DNA of 64,000 bases from an uncultured Alphaproteobacteria bacterium. GTDB lineage: Bacteria > Pseudomonadota > Alphaproteobacteria > UBA2966. Under the pieces are notes generated by a model. That model did not search any database. It was not told where the DNA came from and was given only the letters and a program-made list of their open reading frames with translations. The stretch lies in assembly GCA_958295725.1 (NCBI GenBank), contig OY282368.1, positions 806,001 to 870,000 of the forward strand, given 5' to 3'. Made by a program: the position numbers and the translations under genes. Shown here piece after piece: positions 19,154 to 28,099 of the stretch (within the stretch, counting starts at the first letter, position 1; every line of letters begins with the position of its first letter).

Positions 19154-19956
19154 TGGCGACCCGGATACATGCGACGGCCATCGTCGAGGACGGCGCGAGC
19201 CTTGGCGAAAACGTTGCCGTCGGGGCGTATTCGTGCGTCGGAGCGGACGTCGAGTTGGGCGATGGCGTCGAGGTCGATTCCCACGTCGTCGTGGCTGGCG
19301 CAACGCGCGTCGGTCAGGATTGCCGGATGTTTCCCTTCGCCTCGATCGGCAAGCCGCCACAGGATCTGAAATACCGCGGGGAGCCGTCGCGTCTCGAGAT
19401 CGGCGCGAACAACACGATCCGCGAATACGTCACCATGAACCCGGGGACCGAACACGGTGGCATGGTGACCCGCGTCGGAAGCGGTTGCATGTTCATGATG
19501 GGAGCCCACGTTGCCCACGACTGCATCATCGGCGACGGCGTGATAATGGCGAATTACGCTTCGCTCGGAGGGCACGTCCACGTGGGCGAACACGCGATCA
19601 TCGGCGGACTCGCGGCCATACATCAGTTCGTCCGAATCGGCCCACATGCTATAATCGGCGGGATGTCGGGCGTCGAGCATGATGTCATACCCTATGGTTC
19701 GGTCATGGGCGATCGTGCGGCGCTCTGCGGTCTGAACGTCACCGGACTGAAGCGCAGGGGGTTTTCGCGGGACAGCATTCGACGCATGCGGGAAGCGTAT
19801 CGCCAGTTGTTCGCGTCCCGGGGGACCCTCAAGCAACGGGTGGCGCAGGTGGGGGCGACGTTCTCCGAGACGCCGGAAGTCGTGGACATCGTGAATTTCC
19901 TGGCCGCCGAATCGGTCCGGTCGTTCTGTTTGCCGCGGGAGGGTCGTGGCTCCTAA
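19153..19956 (+). CDS. lpxA: acyl-ACP--UDP-N-acetylglucosamine O-acyltransferase
   Basis: First step of lipid A synthesis. Left-handed beta-helix of hexapeptide repeats through about residue 190, then a helical C-terminus. The catalytic His is in MGAHVAHDC (near residue 122), and IREYVTMNPGTE is typical. The 267 aa length is normal. ATG 19153 overlaps the fabZ stop by one base. Confidence 0.97.
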   Translation: MATRIHATAIVEDGASLGENVAVGAYSCVGADVELGDGVEVDSHVVVAGATRVGQDCRMFPFASIGKPPQDLKYRGEPSRLEIGANNTIREYVTMNPGTEHGGMVTRVGSGCMFMMGAHVAHDCIIGDGVIMANYASLGGHVHVGEHAIIGGLAAIHQFVRIGPHAIIGGMSGVEHDVIPYGSVMGDRAALCGLNVTGLKRRGFSRDSIRRMREAYRQLFASRGTLKQRVAQVGATFSETPEVVDIVNFLAAESVRSFCLPREGRGS

Positions 19957-20776
19957 GCTGGGCATTCTGGCCGGAGACGGCGAACTCCCGATCAAGCTGG
20001 TGGAAGTTTGCCGCGCGACGGGCCGGGAGGTTTTCGTCGTCGTGTTCGACGGCGAGTCGAACCCCGCCTGCGTGGATGGCGCGCCTCACGTATGGCTCGA
20101 TCTCGGCGCCGTCGGAAGCGTCATACGGGCGCTGAAGGAAGCGGAGTGTCGGGACGTCGTCCTGGCCGGGCCGATCCGGCGACCCAGGCTGACGTCGATG
20201 CGGCTCGACAGGCGCGGCGCGGCGATGGTGCCGAGGCTTCTCCGCGCGCGCGGCGACGATGCCTTGTTGACCATCGTGATCGACGAGCTCGAAGGCGAAG
20301 GGTTCAACGTGGTGGGGGCCGATGACGTGTTTTCCGGCCTCCTGGCGGCGGAGGGCGTGCTCGGCGTCTGTCAGCCCAACGCCGGTGAGTGGAGCGATAT
20401 CGCGCGCGGCGTGGAAGTGGTCAGAGCCATTGGCGCGATCGATGTCGGTCAGGCCGCCGTTGTTCACGATGGATACGTTCTCGGCGTCGAAGCGGCCGAA
20501 GGAACCGACGCCCTGATCGATCGGGTCGCTTCTCTCCGGCGCGAGGAACGGGGAGGCGTTCTCGCCAAGCTGAGAAAGCCGGGTCAGGATCGGCGCGCCG
20601 ACCTGCCCACCATCGGGATCGGGACGATCGAACGCGCGTCGGCGGCGGGGCTCACGGGAATCGCGGTGGAAGCGGGCGAAACGCTTGTTCTCGACCTGGA
20701 TGCGGTGATCGGGGGTGCGGACGCCTCCGAAATGTTCCTGGTCGGGGTCGTTGCGGCGGGCGCGGATGGCGGATAA
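19946..20776 (+). CDS. lpxI: UDP-2,3-diacylglucosamine pyrophosphatase LpxI
   Basis: Hydrolyses UDP-2,3-diacylglucosamine to lipid X; the alphaproteobacterial substitute for LpxH. The N-terminal Rossmann-like part (LGILAGDGELPI) and the C-terminal DUF1009 domain (GAIDVGQAAVV, then LPTIGIGTIERASAAGL) are clear. The 276 aa length is usual. GTG 19946 overlaps lpxA by 11 bases. lpxB commonly comes next but is not here. Confidence 0.95.
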   Translation: MAPKLGILAGDGELPIKLVEVCRATGREVFVVVFDGESNPACVDGAPHVWLDLGAVGSVIRALKEAECRDVVLAGPIRRPRLTSMRLDRRGAAMVPRLLRARGDDALLTIVIDELEGEGFNVVGADDVFSGLLAAEGVLGVCQPNAGEWSDIARGVEVVRAIGAIDVGQAAVVHDGYVLGVEAAEGTDALIDRVASLRREERGGVLAKLRKPGQDRRADLPTIGIGTIERASAAGLTGIAVEAGETLVLDLDAVIGGADASEMFLVGVVAAGADGG

Positions 20777-20883
20777 GACATGCGCGGGCCGTGCGTCGCG
20801 GCGATCCGCCGGGCCTCTATTGCGCCGCGCCCGTCCGATGCGCGATACTTGGCCGAACGGCAACAGGAAAAGGCTTCGCAGCG

Positions 20884-21282
20884 ATGTCAGACAGTTTTCG
20901 GCTGATGCACACCATGATCCGGGTCAAGGATCAGGACAAGGTGATCGATTTCTACACCCGCTTGCTCGGCATGAAGGTGCTGCGCCAGAGCGATAACGAG
21001 GCCGGCAAGTATACGAACACGTTTCTCGGCTACGGCGACGAGTATGCCAACACGGTTCTCGAGCTCACGTACAACTGGGGCCACGAGGAGCCTTATGAAC
21101 TCGGGCGGGCTTACGGCCATGTGGCGATCGGCGTTCCCGATGTCGCCGCGACCTGCGAATCCCTCGCCAGGGAGGGCGTGCCGATCCCGAGACCGGCGGG
21201 ACCGGTCAAGGGCGGGACGACCGTTATCGCTTTCGTCGAGGATCCCGACGGCCGCTCGGTCGAATTGATCCAGACGGGGTAG
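20884..21282 (+). CDS. gloA: lactoylglutathione lyase (glyoxalase I)
   Basis: Metal-dependent isomerase converting the methylglyoxal-glutathione hemithioacetal to S-lactoylglutathione. Two VOC-fold repeats carry the expected ligands: His in MHTMIRV, Glu in VLELTYN, His in YGHVAIGV and Glu in SVELIQ. The 132 aa length is normal. ATG 20884 is 107 bases after lpxI; it may have its own promoter. It converges on gltA. Confidence 0.96.
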   Translation: MSDSFRLMHTMIRVKDQDKVIDFYTRLLGMKVLRQSDNEAGKYTNTFLGYGDEYANTVLELTYNWGHEEPYELGRAYGHVAIGVPDVAATCESLAREGVPIPRPAGPVKGGTTVIAFVEDPDGRSVELIQTG

Positions 21283-21290
21283 GTCGGTCG

Positions 21291-21317
21291 CCGCCGGTCG
21301 GTCGTCGGGGCCGGCGG
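21291..21317. terminator. hairpin between convergent gloA and gltA
   Basis: CCGCCGG (21291-21297) pairs with CCGGCGG (21311-21317) across a 13-base loop. No T-tract follows. It could act in both directions because the flanking genes converge. Confidence 0.35.
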
Positions 21318-21331
21318 TCCGCAGCCCCGAA

Positions 21332-22651
21332 TCAGGATCGCCGGTCGATGGGCGTGTAGTCCCGTTCCGTCGGCCCCGTATACAGTTGACGCGGTCGGCC
21401 GATTCTCTGGTCCGGATCCTCGATCATCTCCTTCCATTGGGCGATCCAGCCCACGGTCCGAGCCAGCGCGAACATCACCGTGAACATGGATACCGGAATG
21501 CCCATGGCCCGGAATATGATTCCGGAATAGAAATCGACGTTCGGGAACAGCTTTCTTTCCACGAAATACTCGTCGTTCAGCGCGATCCGTTCGAGCTCCA
21601 TCGCGAGTTCGAGCAGGGGTTCGTTTCCGACGCCGAGCTCCTTGAGCACGGCGTGGGCGCTTTCGCGAAGAACCGCGGCGCGCGGGTCGTAGTTCTTGTA
21701 GACCCGATGTCCGAACCCCATGAGGCGGAACGGATCGTCGCGGTCCTTGGCCCGATCGATGAACTGCGGGATGTTCTCGACCGAACCGATCTCGCCGAGC
21801 ATCGCGAGAACGGCCTCGTTGGCGCCGCCGTGGGCCGGTCCCCACAGGCAGGCAATGCCGGCGGCGATGCACGCGAACGGGTTGGCGCCGGAGGATCCCG
21901 CGAGACGCACGGTCGAGGTCGAGGCGTTTTGCTCGTGGTCCGCGTGCAGAATGAAAATCCGGTCGATGGCCTTGGCCAGGACCGGGTTCACCTCGTACTC
22001 CTCGGTCGGGACGCCGAACATCATGTGGAGGAAGTTCTCGGCGTAGGACAGCGCGTTTCGGGGGTACATGAACGGCTGGCCGATGGAGTACTTGTAGGCC
22101 ATGGCCGCGATCGTGGGCATCTTGGCGATCAATCGGTAGGACGCCACCATGCGGTGGCGCGGGTCATCGATGTCGAGGCTGTCGTGGTAGAACGCGCTCA
22201 GGGCGCCGATGACCCCGACCATGATCGCCATCGGATGGGCGTCCCGCCGGAACCCGCTGAACAGCCGGGTCAACTGGTCGTGGATCATGCTGTAGCGCTT
22301 GAGGGCGTTCTCGAAATCGGAGAGCTCCCGGGCACTGGGCAGTTCCCCGTTCAACAGGAGGAACGCGACCTCGGTGAACGTGCTGTTTTCCGCGAGCTGC
22401 TGAATGGGGTATCCCCGGTGAAGCAGGATCCCCTCCTCGCCGTCTATGTAGGTGAGCCGCGATGCGCAACTCGCCGTCGCAACGAATCCCGGATCGTAGG
22501 TAAAGCAGCCGAGATCCGAGTAGAGCCTGCGGATATCGACGACGTCCGGTCCGATCGTGCCCTGGAGGCGCGGGAGACCGAGCGAATCCCCGCCGCCGGA
22601 AGACAGCAGGAAATCATTGCCGTTCGTCGGGCTCTCGGATTTCTGAGCCAT
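21332..22651 (-). CDS. gltA: citrate synthase (type II)
   Basis: Condenses acetyl-CoA and oxaloacetate to start the TCA cycle. At 439 aa it is the hexameric type, with an N-terminal domain ([11 protein letters not shown] near residue 50), catalytic region [23 protein letters not shown] and [17 protein letters not shown] 22651 is preceded by GGAAGG at a good distance. It lies downstream of gltX in the same direction; a candidate -10 box lies between them. Confidence 0.97.
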   Translation of the reverse strand: MAQKSESPTNGNDFLLSSGGGDSLGLPRLQGTIGPDVVDIRRLYSDLGCFTYDPGFVATASCASRLTYIDGEEGILLHRGYPIQQLAENSTFTEVAFLLLNGELPSARELSDFENALKRYSMIHDQLTRLFSGFRRDAHPMAIMVGVIGALSAFYHDSLDIDDPRHRMVASYRLIAKMPTIAAMAYKYSIGQPFMYPRNALSYAENFLHMMFGVPTEEYEVNPVLAKAIDRIFILHADHEQNASTSTVRLAGSSGANPFACIAAGIACLWGPAHGGANEAVLAMLGEIGSVENIPQFIDRAKDRDDPFRLMGFGHRVYKNYDPRAAVLRESAHAVLKELGVGNEPLLELAMELERIALNDEYFVERKLFPNVDFYSGIIFRAMGIPVSMFTVMFALARTVGWIAQWKEMIEDPDQRIGRPRQLYTGPTERDYTPIDRRS

Positions 22652-22712
22652 GCGATATCCTTCCCGGGGTGACGTTCGGTTGGCGAGCGACCCGGCGGGC
22701 GCGGTCGCCGGG

Positions 22713-22718
22713 ATTATA
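22713..22718 (-). promoter_or_regulatory. candidate -10 box for gltA
   Basis: TATAAT reads on the minus strand in the gltX-gltA gap, 62 bases before the gltA ATG. No convincing -35 is visible, so this is a weak candidate. Confidence 0.25.
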
Positions 22719-22756
22719 CGACGGGATGCGGGAGCCACGATACCGGGGCGCGGTAT

Positions 22757-24160
22757 CTACCCTTCTCCGGCGTCGCCGATGCGCCCCAGGCTTTCCCCCT
22801 TGCCCAATATGGCCAGGACGTCGAATATCCCGGGAGAGGTGGTTCTTCCCGTCAGACTCGCCCTCAAGGGCTGAGCCACCGCGCCGAGCCTGATTCCGTT
22901 CTCGGCGACATATCCCCGGATCGCGGTCTCGATCGCCGACGGGTTCCAGTCGCCGAGTGTCTCCAGAACCCCGGCGAGATCGCGGAGCAGGGATTTGGCG
23001 TCCGCATCCAGCAGTTCGGCCGCCTTCTCGTCGATTTCGATAGGCCTGTCGCGAACGACGAACAGGGCGCCCTCGACGAGTTCCGGTATCGACTTGGCCC
23101 GAGGCTTCAATTCCGGCATCGCGGCCGTCAGGCGTTCCAGGTCGCGATCCTTCAGAGCACGGCCGCGCCGTTCCGCCAGTGGACCGCGAATCGCCTCGAC
23201 CAGACGACTGTCCCGGGCCTGTTGAATGTGGTGCGCGTTCACGCTCCGCAGCTTGTCGAGGTCGAATCTGGCCGCGCCGCGGCCGACCCGGTCCAGGTCG
23301 AACCACTCGACGGCCTGTTCGGTCGTGAAAAGTTCCTCGTCCCCGCGGCTCCAGCCCAGACGGGCGAGATAGTTCCGTATCGCCTCCGGCAGGTATCCTT
23401 CGTCCCGATATGTCTCGACGCCCACGGCGCCGTGGCGTTTGGACAGCTTCGTGCCGTCGGCTCCATGGATCAACGGGACGTGGGCGAACTCGGGAACGGT
23501 CCAGCCCAGGGCCTGGAACAGGATCGCCTGTCTCGCGGCGTTGTTGAGATGGTCGTCGCCGCGAATGACGTGCGTCACCCTCATGTCGTGGTCGTCGACG
23601 ACTGCGGACAGCATGTACGTCGCCGTTCCGTCGCTCCTCGACAGAACCATGTCGTCGAGCTGCCGGTTGGCGACGGTGACCGTGCCCTGGACGCGGTCCT
23701 TGATGACGGTCTCGCCCGCAAGGGGCGACTTTATGCGGATCGTGGACGATACGCCCACCGGCGCCTCGGACGGGTCGCGGTCGCGCCAGCGGCCATCGTA
23801 GAGGACCGGGCTTCCTCGCTCTCTCGCCGCCTCTCGCATTTCCGCCAGCTCCTCCGGAGTGCAGTAGCAGCGGTAGGCCTTACCCTCCTTGAGAAGTCGT
23901 CGGGCGATCTCGGCGTGACGTTCCATGCGCTCCGATTGGCGCACGATTTCGCCGTCCCAGTCGAGACCGAGCCAGGCGAGACCGTCGATAATCGCCGAAA
24001 CCGCCTCCTCCGTAGAGCGTTTCCGATCGGTGTCCTCCAGCCTGAGGAGGAACTTGCCCCCATGGTGGCGGGCGTACAGCCAGTTGAACAGGGCGACTCG
24101 GGCAGTCCCCAGATGTAGAAGCCCGGTCGGCGACGGCGCGAACCGCGTGACGACGGTCAT
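22757..24160 (-). CDS. gltX: glutamate--tRNA ligase
   Basis: Class I aminoacyl-tRNA synthetase charging tRNA-Glu (possibly also tRNA-Gln). The HIGH-equivalent is HLGTA near residue 16 and the KMSKS-equivalent is TKLSKRHG near residue 237. The C-terminal anticodon-binding helices follow. Length 467 aa is normal. It is encoded upstream of gltA, a common alphaproteobacterial arrangement; the comEC-lexA genes often seen nearby are not found here. Confidence 0.97.
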   Translation of the reverse strand: MTVVTRFAPSPTGLLHLGTARVALFNWLYARHHGGKFLLRLEDTDRKRSTEEAVSAIIDGLAWLGLDWDGEIVRQSERMERHAEIARRLLKEGKAYRCYCTPEELAEMREAARERGSPVLYDGRWRDRDPSEAPVGVSSTIRIKSPLAGETVIKDRVQGTVTVANRQLDDMVLSRSDGTATYMLSAVVDDHDMRVTHVIRGDDHLNNAARQAILFQALGWTVPEFAHVPLIHGADGTKLSKRHGAVGVETYRDEGYLPEAIRNYLARLGWSRGDEELFTTEQAVEWFDLDRVGRGAARFDLDKLRSVNAHHIQQARDSRLVEAIRGPLAERRGRALKDRDLERLTAAMPELKPRAKSIPELVEGALFVVRDRPIEIDEKAAELLDADAKSLLRDLAGVLETLGDWNPSAIETAIRGYVAENGIRLGAVAQPLRASLTGRTTSPGIFDVLAILGKGESLGRIGDAGEG

Positions 24161-24237
24161 CCGTCGCTACCGGCCGCAATGGTCGACGGCGGTGGGGAAT
24201 CCCCGGCCCGCGCCTGGAAACCGGCACGTGGGGCCGC

Positions 24238-25620
24238 TCAATCGTCGGTCTCGGGCATGAGGACGAATTCGGGATAGGCCTCGACGCCGAGTTCCGCTAT
24301 GTCCTGGCCCAGGGCCTCGACCGTCGGCGAGATGCGGGCGCCCATCGTCCGGTCGATGACCAGCCATGTCGCCATCGAGGCCCCGAACACGAAGACGCCG
24401 ATCGCCGCGATCCCGGCGATCTGCACCAGCGGGTCGCCGCCGGCCGCGATACACACGGCCAGCGTCCCCCACACCCCGGCGAACAGGTGTGCCGGCACCG
24501 CGCCAACCACGTCGTCGATCCGCAGACGCTCCATCGCCTTCAGGCCCGCCACGCACAGTGCGCCGCCGACGGCGCCGATGACCACGGCCCAGTAGTGATC
24601 GACGATGTCGGGGCCTGCCGTGATCGCCACCAGCCCCGCGATAGCCCCGTTCAGACCGGCCAGCAGGTCGATCCGCCCCAGAATCGGTCGCGACAGGATG
24701 ATCGCCGCCATCACCCCCGCCGCCGCCGCGAGATTGGTGTTGGCCAGGACGTTGCTCACCGCCACCGCGTCGGCGGCTCCGCTCAGGGCCAGTTGCGAGC
24801 CGCCGTTGAAGCCGAACCAGCCGAGCCAGAGGATGAAAACCCCCAGCGTCACCACCGGCACGTTCGACGGCGGCGTCGACCTGACCTCGCCGCCCTCGCG
24901 GAACTTGCCCTTGCGCGGACCCACCACCAGCGCCCCCGCCAGAGCCGCCCAGCCGCCCGTCGAGTGGACGATGGTCGATCCCGCGAAATCCTGGAAGCCC
25001 AGAGCCGACAGCCAGCCGCCGCCCCATGTCCACGCGCCGATGATCGGGTAGATGAGGGCCGTCAGAACCGTGATGAAGACGAAGAAGGACCACAGCTTCA
25101 CACGCTCCGCCAGGGCCCCCGACACGATCGAGGCCGTCGTCGCCACGAACACCATCTGGAAAAACCAGTCCGACATCACGGCCTGGCCGTTCTCCACCAC
25201 GGCGGCTGTGGCCTCCTCCCGACCGTCCAGAAGCGCGATCTCGTCGGCCGACGTACCGTAGAGAAACGCGAACGACCCAACCCAGCCGCCGTCCTCGACG
25301 CCGACGTACATGAGGTTGTAGCCGACCAGGTAGAAGGTCAGCCCGGCGATGGAATAGAGGCCGATGTTCTTCAGGCAGATGACCGAGGCGTTCTTGGTGC
25401 GCACCGATCCCGACTCGAGCATGGTGAAGCCGGCGCACATCCACATGACCAGCACGCCCCAGACCAGGAACGAGAAGCTGTTGAGGACGAAATGCGCCTC
25501 GGCGTCGAGGGCCGCCCGCGCCTCCGTTGGCAGGAGCGCGAACAGGCCGGCGGCCGCGAGACAGCCGAACCCGACCGCATGGCGTCGGGCGATGGAATGG
25601 GAGAAGTTCATTGGAGTCAT
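24238..25620 (-). CDS. amtB: ammonium transporter (Amt family)
   Basis: Inner-membrane channel for ammonium uptake, 460 aa from ATG 25620 (MTPMNF). An N-terminal signal-like segment ends in EARAALDAE, then about 11 membrane segments. The twin pore histidines fit VHSTGGWAAL and PAHLFAGVWG, and CAGFTMLESGSVRTKN is a family signature. An in-frame start further upstream (25698) would add 26 residues encoded partly by an 18-bp tandem duplication; I think that part is untranslated. No glnK/glnB lies beside it. Confidence 0.93.
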   Translation of the reverse strand: MTPMNFSHSIARRHAVGFGCLAAAGLFALLPTEARAALDAEAHFVLNSFSFLVWGVLVMWMCAGFTMLESGSVRTKNASVICLKNIGLYSIAGLTFYLVGYNLMYVGVEDGGWVGSFAFLYGTSADEIALLDGREEATAAVVENGQAVMSDWFFQMVFVATTASIVSGALAERVKLWSFFVFITVLTALIYPIIGAWTWGGGWLSALGFQDFAGSTIVHSTGGWAALAGALVVGPRKGKFREGGEVRSTPPSNVPVVTLGVFILWLGWFGFNGGSQLALSGAADAVAVSNVLANTNLAAAAGVMAAIILSRPILGRIDLLAGLNGAIAGLVAITAGPDIVDHYWAVVIGAVGGALCVAGLKAMERLRIDDVVGAVPAHLFAGVWGTLAVCIAAGGDPLVQIAGIAAIGVFVFGASMATWLVIDRTMGARISPTVEALGQDIAELGVEAYPEFVLMPETDD

Positions 25621-25621
25621 G

Positions 25622-25657
25622 TCTATACCGTTGTTCGTTTCTATACCGTTGTTCGTT
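25622..25657. repeat. 18-bp tandem duplication upstream of amtB
   Basis: TCTATACCGTTGTTCGTT occurs twice in tandem (25622-25639 and 25640-25657), immediately before the amtB start. It may change leader length or promoter spacing. Confidence 0.9.
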
Positions 25658-25824
25658 CCCGCTTGGGTTGAGTCGGGCCCCGAGCCGTTCGAGCCCATCC
25701 CAGCCGACGGATGGGGAGTACGTTCATCGGGCGCGAGGGGCCGGACGACGATGCGCCGGTCGGGCCGCTATGTATTCGAACCCGGTCGGGCAGTCAACAG
25801 GGTGTCCTGAACCAGGACACGGTC

Positions 25825-25853
25825 TTGCCAAACTTTGTCAATGCCGCTACCTT
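25825..25853 (+). promoter_or_regulatory. candidate parD promoter
   Basis: TTGCCA and TACCTT with exact 17-base spacing, just upstream of parD. TA promoters are usually autoregulated by the antitoxin, and the palindrome at 25803-25819 could also be an operator. Confidence 0.4.
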
Positions 25854-25868
25854 CGGCCCGTGAGCACG

Positions 25869-26099
25869 ATGAATATATCGCTTCCCGAGGCTCTCAAGTC
25901 CTTCGTGGACGATCAGGTCAGCGCGGGCGGCTACAGCACTTCAAGCGAGTATGTCCGCGAATTGATCCGCAAGGATCAGGACCGTCAGCACTTGCGCGGC
26001 CTGCTTCTCGAAGGCGCCGCGTCGCCGCAGGCGGCCACGGCCGATGCAGACCACTTCGACCGGCTCCGCGGTCGGATCCGCGAAGCCGGCCGGCGGTGA
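25869..26099 (+). CDS. parD: ParD-family type II antitoxin
   Basis: A 76 aa ribbon-helix-helix protein (MNISLPEALKSFVDDQV, then STSSEYVRELIRKDQ). Family members bind the operon promoter and neutralise ParE gyrase toxins through the C-terminal tail. ATG 25869 is used; GTG 25860 is in frame. The stop overlaps a GTG that opens a recognisable but truncated parE, so this looks like an orphan antitoxin. Confidence 0.85.
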   Translation: MNISLPEALKSFVDDQVSAGGYSTSSEYVRELIRKDQDRQHLRGLLLEGAASPQAATADADHFDRLRGRIREAGRR

Positions 26100-26170
26100 G
26101 CGGAAAACCAGTTGTCCTGCGCGAGCGCGGCTTGAGGCGGTTGCGGTCCGCCATCCTCTGCCATCGGTAG
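26096..26170 (+). pseudogene. truncated parE toxin gene
   Basis: GTG 26096 overlaps the parD stop and reads SGKPVVLRERGLR, which matches the start of ParE toxins. After about 12 codons the sequence changes to the antisense of a transposase HTH and stops at 26170. The rest of parE is missing. Confidence 0.6.
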
Positions 26171-26273
26171 AGGGTCGCCCGCGACACGCCGACGGCATGG
26201 GCCGCGCCGGCGGCGCTCAAACCGTTGTCGCGGGCGCGACGCCAGCGCTTCAGGACTGTCCTGGTTCAGGACA
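26120..26273 (-). mobile_element. remnant of IS481-like transposase N-terminus and its end
   Basis: The minus strand from about 26256 downward encodes RWRRARDNGLSAAGAAHAV then GVSRATLYRWQR and KPRSRR. That is a helix-turn-helix like those opening IS481-family transposases. The catalytic DDE domain is absent and the frame runs into parE sequence at about 26125. The adjoining palindrome and 15-mer probably represent the IS end. Family assignment is by motif only. Confidence 0.55.
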
Positions 26274-26365
26274 TGTGAGACACGGGCCAGCGGGCCAGCG
26301 GGTATCCGGTCTTGCCACTCGGGCGGCGCGGTGCCATGCTGATCGCGTCAACTCGGGAGGCAGAC

Positions 26366-27349
26366 ATGATGGATACGACAGGCGGGCTGCAAGGTGCGCT
26401 TTCGCCCGCCGCCGGTGGCATTCCGGAGACACTGCTGGAGGAGGCGGCGTACGAGGCCCATCGTCTCGCGGCCACGACGTTGCCCGACGATGTCAAGCGG
26501 GCCTTCGTCGGTATGCGCGACCGCGAACGGGAAGAGTTGCCCAAACGTGTGCTTGAGGCGATCGTCGACAACTTTCACGCGGCCGAGGACGATCAGCGTC
26601 CCGTCTGCGCCGATGTTGGTGTGCCGCGTATCTACGCGGTCATCGGCAACGAAACGGCGATCGCCGGTGGCTTCGTCTCGTTCGAGCGCGCCGTGCGCCG
26701 CGCGACCGAGCGCATCACCGGCGATCTGGCTCTGCGTTCGAACCGCTGCCATCCCATCACCCGGCGCAATCCCGGCAACAACGTCGGCGTGTTCGCGCCC
26801 AACATCGAGTACCGGGTCGAGCCGGACGCCGATTACATCGAGATCTGTGCCGTCCACAAGGGCGGCGCCTTCGGGACGGACTTCCGCATGTTGGTGGACG
26901 GTGACGGGCTGGCGGGCATCCGCAAGGCCGTGCTCGATGCCATCGCGGAATTCGGCCGCCGCGGTCTGACCTGTCCGCCGGTCGTGATCGGAGTCGGTCT
27001 CGGCGGGACGAAGGACCAGTCCTTCAGTATCGCCAAGCAAGCCGCGCAACTCCGCCCCATCGGAAGCCGTCATCCCGACCCGGACGTGGCGGCGCTTGAG
27101 GACGAGCTCCTCGAGATGGCCAACTCGCTGGGGATCGGTGCCATGGGCTACGTAGGCACGGCCGGATACGCCACCGACGTTCATGTCGAGATCGCGTATA
27201 CCCACAGCGCGCTGACGCCGATGGGCGTCCATCAGCTCTGCCAAGCCACCCGCCGCGGCGTCGTTCGCGTGTATATGGACGGTCGCACGGAGACGCGCCC
27301 CGCGCCGTCGTGGTTCTCGGGCTACTCCCGCCGCATGGGCGTCGAGTAG
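26366..27349 (+). CDS. fumarate hydratase class I / L(+)-tartrate dehydratase, alpha subunit
   Basis: 327 aa subunit of an Fe-S hydro-lyase acting on fumarate or tartrate. Likely cluster cysteines are in CADVGVPRIY, RSNRCHPITR and LTCPPVVIG; GLGGTKDQS and NNVGVFAPNIEY are typical of TtdA/FumA. GGGAGG at 26355-26360 lies 5 bases from ATG 26366 and 8 from ATG 26369; either may be used. The beta subunit follows after 12 bases. The specific substrate cannot be settled from sequence; neighbouring carboxylate carriers fit either. Confidence 0.9.
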   Translation: MMDTTGGLQGALSPAAGGIPETLLEEAAYEAHRLAATTLPDDVKRAFVGMRDREREELPKRVLEAIVDNFHAAEDDQRPVCADVGVPRIYAVIGNETAIAGGFVSFERAVRRATERITGDLALRSNRCHPITRRNPGNNVGVFAPNIEYRVEPDADYIEICAVHKGGAFGTDFRMLVDGDGLAGIRKAVLDAIAEFGRRGLTCPPVVIGVGLGGTKDQSFSIAKQAAQLRPIGSRHPDPDVAALEDELLEMANSLGIGAMGYVGTAGYATDVHVEIAYTHSALTPMGVHQLCQATRRGVVRVYMDGRTETRPAPSWFSGYSRRMGVE

Positions 27350-27361
27350 GGAGGCCGGGAC

Positions 27362-28057
27362 GTGGCGACGCACAGGCTTTCCATCCCGCTCCAGGAGGAC
27401 GATGTCCGGCGACTCCGCATCGGCGACGTCGTTCATCTCGATGGCACGATCCACACCGGCAGGGCCCTGGTCTACGAGCACGTGCTCCGGGACGGGAACC
27501 AGCCGCCTCTCGACCTCGCGAACGAGAGCAACGTGCAGATGCACGGCGCTCCCGCCGCGGTGGAGGACGCTCCCGGCGAGTATCGTCTGTCGTCGATCCA
27601 GGCCACGGCGAGCTTCCGTTACTGGAAATACGTGCCCGACTACGTCGAACGCTTCGGAATACGGGCGATCATCGGCAAGGGCGGCATGGACAAATGGGTC
27701 TACGAGGACGTCTTCGCCAGAACGGGAACCGTATTCCTGACGACCGTCGGCTACGGCATCGCCGCTCTCTACGGCCGCGCGGTGAAACGGGTCGTCGATG
27801 TGCACTGGAAGGAGGAGCTCGGTCTGCCCGAAGCCATGTGGGTGCTCGACGTGGAGAACTTCGGCCCCTTCATCGTGGACGGGGACTGCACCGGCGCCAG
27901 CCTCGCCGCGGAGCATGTCGAGTCGGTCAACGAGAACTTCGCCCGCGAATACGCCAAGCTGCCGGAATACGTCCTCAAGCGTATCGGCGAGATCGACCAT
28001 TCGCTCGCCGACGAGGTCATCGTCGGAAGGCCGACGGACGACCGGAACCGGAACTGA
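27362..28057 (+). CDS. fumarate hydratase class I / L(+)-tartrate dehydratase, beta subunit
   Basis: 231 aa partner of the preceding alpha subunit, with the C-terminal swivelling domain of class I fumarases. IGDVVHLDGTIHTGRALVYEH is typical at the N-terminus (residues about 20-40), and IIGKGGMDK, TVGYGIAALYG and NFGPFIVDGDC complete the substrate site. GTG 27362 follows GGGAGG. The two-gene operon converges on the MFS gene with a 42-base gap. Confidence 0.9.
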   Translation: MATHRLSIPLQEDDVRRLRIGDVVHLDGTIHTGRALVYEHVLRDGNQPPLDLANESNVQMHGAPAAVEDAPGEYRLSSIQATASFRYWKYVPDYVERFGIRAIIGKGGMDKWVYEDVFARTGTVFLTTVGYGIAALYGRAVKRVVDVHWKEELGLPEAMWVLDVENFGPFIVDGDCTGASLAAEHVESVNENFAREYAKLPEYVLKRIGEIDHSLADEVIVGRPTDDRNRN

Positions 28058-28099
28058 GAACTCCGTCGCTTCCCGCCTCGGGGTAGAACCGGTCCCGCG

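Larger units (their letters stand above)
25803..26273. repeat. 471-bp segment bounded by 17-bp perfect inverted repeats
   Basis: TGTCCTGAACCAGGACA at 25803-25819 and its exact reverse complement at 26257-26273 bracket parD, a parE fragment and a transposase fragment. Each repeat is itself a 7-3-7 palindrome. The right copy runs into the 15-mer at 26273-26287 that recurs at 5845. Confidence 0.85.
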
